Assembly: GCF_011947195.1 (NCBI RefSeq)
Contig: NZ_JAATVY010000024.1
Location: 29,396 to 93,395 of the forward strand
Origin: Planosporangium thailandense
Lineage (GTDB): Bacteria > Actinomycetota > Actinomycetes > Mycobacteriales > Micromonosporaceae
DNA length: 64,000 nucleotides
Direction of reading: 5' to 3'
Below, piece after piece: positions 26,590 to 36,400 of this stretch. The notes beneath the pieces were generated by a model, which saw nothing but the letters and a program-made list of their open reading frames with translations, made no database searches and was not told the origin of the DNA. A program made the position numbers and the translations under genes. How positions within the stretch are numbered: position 1 is the stretch's first letter; each line of letters starts with the position of its first letter.

Positions 26590-27429
26590 TCACCCTGCCG
26601 GAGCACTGCCGTTGACCAGCTGCTGTAGATCATTGAGGGCGGCTACGACCACGTTCCATGCGATCCGAACGGTGTCTTCTTCGGGAGAGTAGCGCTGAGT
26701 GTACTGTTTCTTGGGGTGGACGAGGTTGCGGTGGTTACGCAGGACGTCGACGTAGTCAATAACGTCCTGGGCGATCCAGCCGTTTCGCTTGGCGAGGTTG
26801 ATGAGTTCCTGCAGATTGTCGGTGGGCGGTCTACCGCCAGCGTGTCGAGCTAGGGCGACGTCGTAGAGGACGCCTTCCAAGGTGCTACCGAGCATGATGA
26901 TGGCGGCCGTACATGCCCCTGACTTCCAGCAGGTATGGGCTTCGTCGAGGCGGGACTTAAGTTGCTTCCCGAACTCGGGGTCGCTAACGATGTCGGTGAG
27001 ACTGGCGGTGAGTTGTGCGGGTGCCTGCATTGCGGGGCGCTTCATCGTTGGCGTCTGTGAGATCAGGTCGGGTCGGCTACCGACGTAGACGACTTGGTAG
27101 CCCTCAAGGGCAAGTAGTTGGTTGAGTTCTTGGACAACGTGCAGACGAGCATCGTCGTTATCCAGGTACTCCCGGGGATCGGCTAAACGAAGCACAAGGC
27201 GGCGCAGCGCGTCGGAGTCGCGTCGACGCTGTTTGAGAAGGTCGAGCACCCACTGTCGGCGAGGGCCGTCGACGTCACCGACTCGGCGCCATCCGGCAGC
27301 CTCGAAGAACGCGCCGATCTCACGTCCAGTGCGATAGACCGGGGTGCTGTCGTCACCGCAAATGAGGTCGGCGAGCCGGTTAAGGATGTTGTCGTCAAGT
27401 TCGACGCGGACGTCGTTGGTCGCGGTCAC
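26590..27429 (-). CDS. HEPN-motif protein coupled to the helicase-nuclease
   Basis: 279 aa, GTG start overlapping the helicase stop (GTGA), so translation is coupled. The C-terminal ~130 residues are helical and contain DVLRNHRNLVHPKKQ, an R-N-(x3-4)-H HEPN signature found in RNase toxins and abortive-infection proteins. The preceding AAIIMLGSTLEGVLYDVAL fits the first HEPN helix. The N-terminal part (NILNRLADLICG... FFEAAGW) resembles the AbiJ N-terminal type domain, a weak match by eye. If active it would cleave RNA in the cytoplasm and serve as the toxic arm of the operon. The function is inferred from motif and context. Confidence 0.75.
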   Translation of the reverse strand: MTATNDVRVELDDNILNRLADLICGDDSTPVYRTGREIGAFFEAAGWRRVGDVDGPRRQWVLDLLKQRRRDSDALRRLVLRLADPREYLDNDDARLHVVQELNQLLALEGYQVVYVGSRPDLISQTPTMKRPAMQAPAQLTASLTDIVSDPEFGKQLKSRLDEAHTCWKSGACTAAIIMLGSTLEGVLYDVALARHAGGRPPTDNLQELINLAKRNGWIAQDVIDYVDVLRNHRNLVHPKKQYTQRYSPEEDTVRIAWNVVVAALNDLQQLVNGSAPAG

Positions 27430-30400
27430 AGGTCATCTCCTTCGGCATCGTCAGCAGGAAGGTCGATCGGGTGCCAGGAGTTCTGCGCCGTTGGCTGGGC
27501 TGGAGTCGGCGTGGACGCTGGGTGGATGCTACGTTCGGCCAGGCGCTGCCAAAGCGGCGCCAGCTCGCGCTCAGGGTCGAACTCGAACTCACTCTCGCGG
27601 ATTCGGCGTACCTCCCAGCCCATTCGGCGCAGTTCGCGGTCACGCCGCGCGTCAGCAGCGGAGTCGGCTGTTGAGGTGTGCCAGCGGTGGCCGTCGCACT
27701 CGACCGCGATCCGGCCGCCGGCACCGACGATGACGAGGTCCAGCCGCCGCTGTCCCACTGAAAATTGCGGAACAACGTGGTAGCCGCGAGCCCTGATCTC
27801 ACGGAACACCCGCTGCTCGAACAAGGACTCAAACGGATCTACCCGCTCGGTGGCGCTGACGGCGGTGAGGGCTGGCGACTCGCCGTAGACCGATGGCGGG
27901 TGGAGCATGTAGTCGACCAGCGAGGCCCGCAGGTCACCGGGCTTGAACTGGCCGGGCGGCACCGAGGTGAACAGCCACATCTGGTCCTTGGCGCGGCTGG
28001 CTGCCACGTTGTATGCCTGCTGTGAGCGGGGATCCGCCCGGGTGACCGGCGCCTGGGTGACGACGGTAGACAAGAAGATGACGTCGCGTTCGTCGCCTTG
28101 GAAGTTTGGGGGTGACCCGACGCGGATGGCTCGGGCACCGCGCTCTTCGGGGCTGATCGCCGCGTTGATCTCGTGTTCGAGCAGCTTGATCTGGCCGGTA
28201 CCCTGCAACACCACAATGCCGAATGTCTTGTCGTCATAGCGGGGGTCGGCGAGGCAGTCCAGCAGCTGGGCGACGATCCTCTTCGCCTCGACCGGGTTGC
28301 GGATCGTAGTGTTGCGGCCGTCTGTGTACGCGCCGGCAACGTTTACGACTCGCAGCGGCTCCAGGTCGTCAGCGCGGCGCTCGCGCAACGCCACCAACCC
28401 GGCGCCGTCCTCGCCGTAAAACTGGCACGACGACCAGTTGATGATCTCCGGCATGCAGCGGAAGTGCTCCCGCAGCCGCACGACCGCACCCTTACCCGAG
28501 CGCCCCGACAATAGACCGTAGAGGTGAGACTTGGGCGTGAAGCTGAGCCGGATCTCCGCCTCAAGGTCGTCAAGGTGCTCCCGGAGGCTGGCAAATAGGT
28601 CATCTAGGTTCTGCCCCATCCGGTTCTGCCCCGGCGTGCACTGTTTGTCGTCGCCAACCACAATGACGCGGGGCGCCATCCAGAGCAGAAACAAGTACTC
28701 CAATCCAACTTGGCTCGCCTCGTCAACGATGATCACATCGAAGGCGTCGCGTTCGACGGCAATGTTGTCCAGCAGGTTCGGCAGTGGGACCACCCAGGCA
28801 GGGACGGCCCCTTTGGCCTTTTCCATGGCAGCGCGCGCAGCCTTACGGAACTCGCGGGTCTTACGGCCGGTACCCGCGCCGATATGGCCCATGTGCTCGC
28901 GATAGGTACGCAGCGCTCGGACGTGGTTATCGGTCATCCGCGTAATACAGGCGCGCATCGCCTCGCAGCCGGCGAGCTGCGCAGTCACCCGAGTGATCTG
29001 GTCTTCGACCTCGTCGAACTCGTGGATCAGGCGACGCTCCTCGTCGGCGGTACGACATTGGCGGATAAGCTGATCGGCCTTTGACCAAGCCCAGGCTGCA
29101 GCCAGATTCCCCAGCCGCCCATCCCAAGCGGCGTCGGTCGCCGTGTCGCGCAGCATTGCGAGCAGCCGCGGATGAACGGCCTCCAGCCTCCCGGCCAACT
29201 CGCCCTGGCGCAGCTGCGCCGCGCGATCGGCACGCACGGCCTCGATGGCCTGCAGTCCGCGCCGGTAGGCATCGAGATCACGGCTGCCGATCGCATCCAG
29301 AAGCAGGCCGAGTTCGGGGCAGGCGTCTGGGTTCGACGCCCACTGCCGAACCCGGGCGTACAGCTGATCGACCTGAGTGCGGGCGAGTTCCAGCTCGGCG
29401 TGATCCAGTGCGGGTGGCACCGCCCGCAGGACCCGGAGGAACTCCGCGAGCGTGGGCAGCTCGACCGGTCGCCCGGCCTGCCTGAGTACCTGCAGAAGCC
29501 GGCCGTGCAGTACCGCTAGCGCGCGGACATCTTCGAGTATGCGGTCAAGATCTTGCAGCTCGGACAAGATCGCGGTCAGCCGGCCGGGCGGCACGTCCAC
29601 CTGCGCGTCGGCCCATTTCTGGACGAGCTGGGTCGCAGCTACCTCTGCTTCCAGGTATTCCAGGGCCGCGGCCAGCTGGTCAGCGTTGCTCGGCGGTTGT
29701 CCGTCGACCCGCATGGTCGCCAACAGCCCCGCGGCCCGTTGCTGTACGGCCGGTTGCGGCAACAACCGCCCGGTTCGCAGCTTTCCACCGCGAGCTAGGT
29801 GCGCGTGCAGCTCCCGACCGGCAGCCAGCATTCCCCGTGCCGCGCCTACACCCAGTTCGGACACCGGCTGGGAAAGCTCGACGACGAAGCTGACTCCGCG
29901 GACCCGCAGCGCCTGCTGCAGGCGACGCGCCTCCCCACCGACCTCTACAAGATGACCCCACAGCCCCGCATGCCGACCAGCCAGGTGGTGCTCGACCGCA
30001 CGGCCAACCCATTCCCGTCCCTGCGGGAGCCGGCACTGCTCGTCGAATCCCAACCTGGCGAGGACCTGAGTGACCTGATCCGACAGAGGCGCGATCGTGC
30101 GTAGGGCGTCGCGGCCGGTACCGGTCAGCCAGCGGATCAGCTCGCTGGTGTTCTCGTTAGCTGTCGCGCGGGCCTGGCGTTCCGCAGTGAAACTGTCCGC
30201 GAGCGCGGCAGGAAGCGGCAAATCCGCTGGCTCTGGAATGCTCTGTCGTGCTCGTGCCTGCCGAACTGGTGTGTCTGTGCGTAGCAGCCGCAGCAGGTCC
30301 AGTGCCTCCGCCGTGGACAGTGGCGGCTGGTCGGGTGCCTGAGCATCCAGTCGCGGAAACCAGCCGTGCACGTCAGCGTCGCGACGTACCTCACGCACAA

Positions 30401-31964
30401 TCTCACCCAGTGAGCCCCGGTACCGGTCTGGGCTGAAGCCAGGCACCAGTGGTTCATAGGCGGCATGCTCGACATCACGAAGTTCACGGATTCGTTCGTT
30501 GAGCTCCGCCGACCGTGAGCGCAACGCGTGCCGCTCCTGGATCAGGGCGGTGATTCGCTGCCCGAGCCCGGCGGTATCCGGCGCCGCCACCGCCGCGGAC
30601 AGCGCGTCCAACCCGCGCTCCAACTCTTTCGCCGCGTCCTTGCTCCCGCCCGCCAGCAGGACACAGAGCTGCCGCAGCTGCGGCGGAATCTTGTCCCGCA
30701 GCACCCTGAGCGCCTGATCCTTTTGGCTCGTCACCAAGACTCGCTGACCGCGGGCCAGTAGCGCAGACACGAGATTGGCGATGGTGTGTGTCTTCCCAGT
30801 GCCTGGCGGACCCTGCACCACCACCCCGGTTTCTGACCGCAGCAGTTCGATCACCCGTCGCTGCTCATCGTTGGTGGGCAGCGGAAACAGCGGGTCGTCG
30901 CCGAGTACGTCACCGGCGACCGCCCCCTGCTGTCGCAACCACGTGTCACGCTGGTCGCGCTCGGTGTCGACCACCAACTGGGCCAACGCGACCGGCACCT
31001 GCGCATCAGGTTGCCGCAACGCGGCTGCGATCTTCTGGTATGCCTCTGCGAGCAGAACGCGGCTACGAGGCCGCACCATCAGTGCTGGCGATGCCGTCAA
31101 CAGCGGCTTGCCTGGCAACCGCCTACCAGGCGGCACACGCTCGTCTCGAAACTCGACGGCCACGTCAAGGCTGTAGCCCACCCATTCCTGCAGGAGGGTC
31201 ATCAGAACCGAATCGAGCATTGGTACATCACCGTCGAGGACTGACTGCCGCACAGGGCGTCCCCGATCCGGCTGAAAGCCCTCCTGATCGCCGAGGACCT
31301 CTCGCTCCTCCAATCGGCGGCGGCCACCCGCAAAGGACACGCTCACCTCGGCGGTCGCCCGATCAAGCTTTGGCACCACTGTCTCGGTCACCAAGTGGCG
31401 GCAGATGCGCTCCCCATCAGGAGCGTCCCATCGCAGCAGGCCGACGGCGAGCACAAACTCGAACTCGTCATCCTGCTGTTCCAACGTCTTAGCGGCCTGT
31501 TCCAACTGCTCATATAGTGCCCGACGCCGCCGGGTCTTCTCCTGCTCCCGTGCCCACGATCGGCACTGCGACGACCACGCCTCGAAGGCGCGCACCACCG
31601 CGCTCGGCGGCTCTGTACGCAAGTCCACCGCTTCCGTCGTCGGCCCTAAGTCCAGCAACTGAGGCGCAGGGCCCTCGCCGTCCCAGACCTCCGGCTCAAC
31701 CCACCCCTTCAGCAGGGCCGCCGGGCTGGGCGCCGGAACCGGTCGCTGCGGCCGCAAGCGCAGCAAGACGTCATCGCGAGGGTTTGGCACCAGTCGAACG
31801 CCGTCAGGTACTCCATCCAGCCAAATGATCGGATCAGGAACCCCAGCCTCGTCAGCAAGGATGTCCCGAACGGGATCGCGCTCGGCCGCGGCGGTAACCT
31901 CGGCAAGGTAATCCATGAGCTTCGTTGTCTTGCGCAGGGCCTCAGCATCACGGTTCGCGACCAT
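27426..31964 (-). CDS. SF1 (COG1112-type) helicase with C-terminal Vsr/DUF559-like nuclease
   Basis: 1512 aa from ATG 31964, preceded by GAGGAAGG. A ~380-residue N-terminal region of unknown fold leads to Walker A GPPGTGKTHTIANLV (~residue 387). A long helical insert follows, then Walker B IIVDEASQVGLEYLF (~1082), VVGDDKQCTPG and the second RecA domain ending NVAASRAKDQMWLFTSV. Residues ~1390-1500 are a PD-(D/E)xK nuclease: FEQRVFREIRARGYHV, RRLDLVI with the Asp, then AVECDGHRWH. The fusion suggests recognition and unwinding of foreign or damaged nucleic acid followed by cutting. It follows jetD by 190 nt and is coupled to the HEPN gene. Confidence 0.9.
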   Translation of the reverse strand: MVANRDAEALRKTTKLMDYLAEVTAAAERDPVRDILADEAGVPDPIIWLDGVPDGVRLVPNPRDDVLLRLRPQRPVPAPSPAALLKGWVEPEVWDGEGPAPQLLDLGPTTEAVDLRTEPPSAVVRAFEAWSSQCRSWAREQEKTRRRRALYEQLEQAAKTLEQQDDEFEFVLAVGLLRWDAPDGERICRHLVTETVVPKLDRATAEVSVSFAGGRRRLEEREVLGDQEGFQPDRGRPVRQSVLDGDVPMLDSVLMTLLQEWVGYSLDVAVEFRDERVPPGRRLPGKPLLTASPALMVRPRSRVLLAEAYQKIAAALRQPDAQVPVALAQLVVDTERDQRDTWLRQQGAVAGDVLGDDPLFPLPTNDEQRRVIELLRSETGVVVQGPPGTGKTHTIANLVSALLARGQRVLVTSQKDQALRVLRDKIPPQLRQLCVLLAGGSKDAAKELERGLDALSAAVAAPDTAGLGQRITALIQERHALRSRSAELNERIRELRDVEHAAYEPLVPGFSPDRYRGSLGEIVREVRRDADVHGWFPRLDAQAPDQPPLSTAEALDLLRLLRTDTPVRQARARQSIPEPADLPLPAALADSFTAERQARATANENTSELIRWLTGTGRDALRTIAPLSDQVTQVLARLGFDEQCRLPQGREWVGRAVEHHLAGRHAGLWGHLVEVGGEARRLQQALRVRGVSFVVELSQPVSELGVGAARGMLAAGRELHAHLARGGKLRTGRLLPQPAVQQRAAGLLATMRVDGQPPSNADQLAAALEYLEAEVAATQLVQKWADAQVDVPPGRLTAILSELQDLDRILEDVRALAVLHGRLLQVLRQAGRPVELPTLAEFLRVLRAVPPALDHAELELARTQVDQLYARVRQWASNPDACPELGLLLDAIGSRDLDAYRRGLQAIEAVRADRAAQLRQGELAGRLEAVHPRLLAMLRDTATDAAWDGRLGNLAAAWAWSKADQLIRQCRTADEERRLIHEFDEVEDQITRVTAQLAGCEAMRACITRMTDNHVRALRTYREHMGHIGAGTGRKTREFRKAARAAMEKAKGAVPAWVVPLPNLLDNIAVERDAFDVIIVDEASQVGLEYLFLLWMAPRVIVVGDDKQCTPGQNRMGQNLDDLFASLREHLDDLEAEIRLSFTPKSHLYGLLSGRSGKGAVVRLREHFRCMPEIINWSSCQFYGEDGAGLVALRERRADDLEPLRVVNVAGAYTDGRNTTIRNPVEAKRIVAQLLDCLADPRYDDKTFGIVVLQGTGQIKLLEHEINAAISPEERGARAIRVGSPPNFQGDERDVIFLSTVVTQAPVTRADPRSQQAYNVAASRAKDQMWLFTSVPPGQFKPGDLRASLVDYMLHPPSVYGESPALTAVSATERVDPFESLFEQRVFREIRARGYHVVPQFSVGQRRLDLVIVGAGGRIAVECDGHRWHTSTADSAADARRDRELRRMGWEVRRIRESEFEFDPERELAPLWQRLAERSIHPASTPTPAQPTAQNSWHPIDLPADDAEGDDL

Positions 31965-32155
31965 GGACACCTTCCTCGTTCGGCGGGAAGCAACAGAACA
32001 GAATGCCGATGCGGCGAGTGAAGGACAAGAGGTGATCGCGATAGATGACATGAATGAATTTCTCTCAGCGGCGATCGTCGGGTACAACCGCGATAGGGCC
32101 GCTGATCGCACCGTTCCGTAGAACTGGTTGGGCCCGTGTCCTGCAAGGCGTCGAA

Positions 32156-33454
32156 TCAGGCGTCGTGGTGCCGTCCGCGGAGATCGGCGAGGAGTTCGGG
32201 GAGCACAAACTCCTCGTGCACTGCCAAACCGTGTGCTGACATGGCCACTGCCAAGGACGGGTCCCAGTGGGTCGGCACTGGGTTGCCCGTGAGGGCAACC
32301 GCATGGTCGGCATCGAGGTGAGCGACGGCCGTTCGGTAGTCTGCGGCGGACATACGCCAGGGTGCCGCGCCAAGTGCGCACATCCGACCGGTGATTGCCA
32401 CGCCGGGCCAGTCGAAGTCTCCGTGGTATCGGATCGGGTTTCCAGCGGCGATCAGCGAGCGCAGCAGCTGGGTACCGGCACTGGCGGGGTTGCCGGACAG
32501 GCACAGCAATGGCATCTCTGTTCGGGCATGTACGGCGGCTTGGAGCACCTGCGGGTTTTCGCAGACGGACACGGTCTGTCCGGGCATGGTCAACTCCACT
32601 GAGCCCGCCCGGTCAAGCTCGTGCAGCGTGAGGTGAGTGACCAGCCCGAGGTCTGCGCGGTCACGCATCATGCGTGACCATCCGTCGGCACCCGGTGGGC
32701 GAAGCTGCGACGCCAGTACGGTGCCGGAAACCGCGTCGGTGGCGACGCCAAGGGTCTGCCACAACGCCCGCCGGTCGGCGGCGGACTCCGGTACTGGCTG
32801 GCCGAAGGCGTGCGCCGCAGCTCGGAGCAGAACGACGGATGCGAGCGACGTATCGTCGAAGCCGTGGGCGTTCCCGGCGACCCGGGTTGCCAGGGCTGCT
32901 AGCTCCCAGCCGGTGGGTGGTTCCTCCGTTGGCTTGAGCAGGATCCCAAGGGCGGAGACGGCGTGGCCGAGCGCCCGGGTCGCGGCGGCGGTACCGGCGC
33001 GAGTGAGTACGCCCGTCCGACGCAGACCGGCGATCCATTCGGGTACCCACGCCGCGTCGGCCAGGCTGGCCGCCGCCAGCGCGGTGTCCAGCCGTTGCCA
33101 GACCTCGTCCCACCGCGCTTGGGCGTCCCGGCGGGCGGCAGCGCGGTCGATCACCGGGCGCTCGTCGAGAATTTCCAGGACTGAGACCAGGCCCTGCCCG
33201 GCAGCGGAACGGCGCAAGGCGATATCGAGCTCGGCCAGCTTCACTCGACGAGCGGCGCCCGGCTCCAGCGGTCGACCTAACAGCCCGGACAAGTGTTCGG
33301 CGGCGGCTTCGTTCAGGTCGAGGGTAAGCACGCCGGTGACGTGCAGGCCGTTGCGTTCGAGGCGCGTACGGGCAGCAACCCAAACCTGAGCGAGCTCGGG
33401 TGTGGACAGATAGGCGCGTAGCCGCGGTGGCAGCGGTTGCGGTATTCCGTTCAT
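32156..33454 (-). CDS. jetD: Wadjet type II JetD (DUF2399, TOPRIM nuclease subunit)
   Basis: 432 aa from ATG 33454, overlapping the jetC stop by 4 nt (ATGA). The C-terminal TOPRIM-like domain shows the Glu in SVCENPQVLQAA (~residue 298) and the acidic pair in YHGDFDWPGVAI (~345), the metal-binding positions of the DUF2399 (TIGR02679) family. In Wadjet, JetD nicks or cuts plasmid DNA after the JetABC SMC-like complex has extruded a loop and measured its size. All acidic residues expected are visible, so the subunit looks active. Confidence 0.92.
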   Translation of the reverse strand: MNGIPQPLPPRLRAYLSTPELAQVWVAARTRLERNGLHVTGVLTLDLNEAAAEHLSGLLGRPLEPGAARRVKLAELDIALRRSAAGQGLVSVLEILDERPVIDRAAARRDAQARWDEVWQRLDTALAAASLADAAWVPEWIAGLRRTGVLTRAGTAAATRALGHAVSALGILLKPTEEPPTGWELAALATRVAGNAHGFDDTSLASVVLLRAAAHAFGQPVPESAADRRALWQTLGVATDAVSGTVLASQLRPPGADGWSRMMRDRADLGLVTHLTLHELDRAGSVELTMPGQTVSVCENPQVLQAAVHARTEMPLLCLSGNPASAGTQLLRSLIAAGNPIRYHGDFDWPGVAITGRMCALGAAPWRMSAADYRTAVAHLDADHAVALTGNPVPTHWDPSLAVAMSAHGLAVHEEFVLPELLADLRGRHHDA

Positions 33455-36400
33455 GTGGCGTGCAGGAAGTGCCGGTTGCGGCCGTCCCAGCGGACGTGCG
33501 CTGTCGCTGCGGGTGTTCCGTCCTCCCGACAGATCTCGTAGATGTCCAGAGCCGGTACCTGGGGTACACAGCCCCATAGCGCATGCCCGGTCATGACGAA
33601 ATCCACGTCCAGGCGTACCAACAGGCCGAGCAGCTCGGCGATCGTCGGCTCATCGACCTTCGCGAACGCGTCGTCGAGCAGGATTAGCCGAAGTGACGTC
33701 GCGGTGCTGTCCAGGCCGGACAGGTAGGCGTCGACGGCGGCGAAGAGCGTCACGTACGACACGAATCTGGTCTCGCCTTGGGACAGCTTGGCGCGGCGGC
33801 TGATCCGACGTTCCCGCCCTTCTTCTGGTCCGGTGATGATGACCTCGACGGTGTGCCAGGCCCGGTAGTCCAGCGCGCCGCGCAGATGGACGGCGTACCC
33901 GGCGGTCGGGTCTTTGACGGCTTCAGCGGCGACCCGGGCCGACAGCAGTTCGGTCAGTTCGGTGTCCTGGGCGGGGGTACGCATAGCGGCGGCGGTAGCG
34001 ATCAGTTTCTTGATCTGGGCGACGTCTCCACTGGCGTCCTCGGCGAGCCTCCAAGTCAGCCGTACCCCGATGCCGTGGCTAGTCCGGATCGATTTCAGGC
34101 TGGTGTTCATAGCCGAGATCAAGCTGTTCGCCTGGCTGAGCCGTCGCCGCAGTTCCTCGCCGACCTCGCCGAGCACGAACTTGCTGAAGATTTGATGCTC
34201 CCGTTCCGTCAGGGTGGCGCGGCCGACCTCGCACTGCCGGTCGATCTCCACGGCTGCCTGAGCGAGCGGTCGACGACCCTCGGCGTCGACCAGTTCGAAG
34301 AGACGTACGCCGGCGGCGATGGTGGCCGACACGTCATAGCTGCTGGAGATGCCTTGTTCGAATGTCTGCTGGGCCCGGAGCAGGGCGTTCTCGTCGGACC
34401 TGCCGCGGCGCATGGCGCCAAGTAGGGTGTCTGCCTCGGCGATGACGGCCTCAGGTGCCGGGTCGGTGAACAGCGGTCCCGGCGGGGAGGGGAAGGCGGT
34501 GTCCGCGATGCCGGGCTGGCTGAGCTGATCGAGTACGGTGTTGACGTACCCGGCCAGCTCGCTGCGCAGGTCGGCGACGCGGCTGATCGCCGCCTGCGCC
34601 TGTGCCCCGGCCGTGCCCGCGCCGCGCGAGAGTTCCGCCACAGCCTGGGACCCGGTCTCGATGGCCTCCTTGGTTCGCGTCAGCAGGGACTCAGTCGTCG
34701 TTACCTGCCGCTGCACCTCGGCTGCGGCCGCGCCCACCGTTTCAGTCAGCGTCTGCAGTTTCGTCGCGCCGGTTTGCCAATCCCGCCACCCGGCAAGGGC
34801 GCTGTGCTCGGCCTCGGCTCGGCGTCCGGCGACCTCGCGGATCTTTTCGACTGCGGTCCCGTACCGGTTCATCGCCCTATCGACGGCATCGGCGCGGGCA
34901 CCCAGAGCGGTGCATCCCGCCGCCGCGCGGTCAGCGCTGTCCTGCAGCCTCCGTAGCGAATCCTCGTCGGTCGGGAGGCCGAACTCTGAGCACGCCCGAC
35001 GATGGTCACGGTCGTGCTCCGCCCAGGCACGGGCCAGCTTGTCGGCTTCAGCTCGCAAACGCGTGACGTCCGCCGACGATCGTGCCGCTTGCCGTACCGC
35101 CTCGGTGGCCCGGGTCCGCGCCTGGGCCAACGCCATCGATCGCGGCGCCGATCGCTGGCGTTCGCGCAATGCCCGTTGGCGTCCTTCGAGTTGCTCCCGT
35201 TCCCACTGGCGGGACTGCGCGGCGTCGGCCAGTGCAGCCAGTTCGACCTCGATCTCGGCGAGGCGGGCGGCTCGTGCGGCTGCTCGTGCGGCGGCACCGA
35301 TGTGCCGTGCCGCGGGTACGCTGTACCGACCCCGTAGCGGCCCGCTGCACCAGCTGCCGTCGCGGGCGATCCAGGTGGTGGCGGTACGGTCGTCGAGCCC
35401 GATCCGGTCCAGGATGGCCAGCACCGCATCGGCAGGCACAGGACTGGCCGGGTCCACCGTGACGACGGCAGACAGTGGCGCCGGTACTGGGTCGCCGGTC
35501 GGTGATACCAGCAGCTGCCCGTTCGCTGCGGTGAGCCGACCGCCGCCGTCTACGGTCGCGGTCAACAGGCCCGAGGCTAGCAGCGCGGCTTCGATACCCG
35601 CTCGGTGCTCCCCGCCAAGGTGGTCGGCGAAATCCAGGCACCGCCACAGCGGTACTCCATCGGAAATCGCGACCCACGCGGGAGGGGCCGGATCCGGATC
35701 GTGGGCCGCCTGGAGCCGGGCCTGCTCAGCGCCGAGCTCCTCCAGCCGCTTGCGGTCGGCAGCATCGGCGTCGTCCAGCCGGCCCAGCGCGGCGGCCAAG
35801 GCCGCCGCCGCCGTACTTGCCGCATCGTCGGCGGCGCCGTCGAGATCGAGCAGCGCGATCCCGCCGTCGCCGTCACCACAGAGCGAAGTCCGGTCCGTGA
35901 GAAGCAGCCCGAGTATCGGGTGTGCGGACCAGTCTGCGATGCCAAGCAGGTCGGTGGTGGCGGGATCGGCCATCCAGGTACGCCACCGGTCGACCAGCCC
36001 GAGCGCGACGTCGTCGCGTTGCTCCGCGGCCTGCTGCGCCACCTGCACGTCCTCCTCGGCCCGCGTCTCCGCACCGGCCGCCTCGTCTGCAGCCCGGTCG
36101 ACCTTGCGCCGCTCCTCGCTTAGCAGGCGGGCGTCTGCCGCACGGTTGGCCGCCTGCGCTGATCGGGTACGAGCGGCGCCCTCCACTCGCCGCGCCGCGT
36201 CAGTAAGTAGGGAAAGGTCCGCGGGTACCAGCATTAGGACATCGGGGACTGGCCGCGCTAGCTCCTCAGGCTCCCCCTCTCGGGACGTCCGTACCACGTC
36301 GGAGGAGCGCGGGCCCGCCCGTCGGTCGACCCGTACCTGCGCCGGGAGCTCGTGCTCGGTCAGCCCGATCGCCACCAGGAGATCACGCGTATTCCGGATC

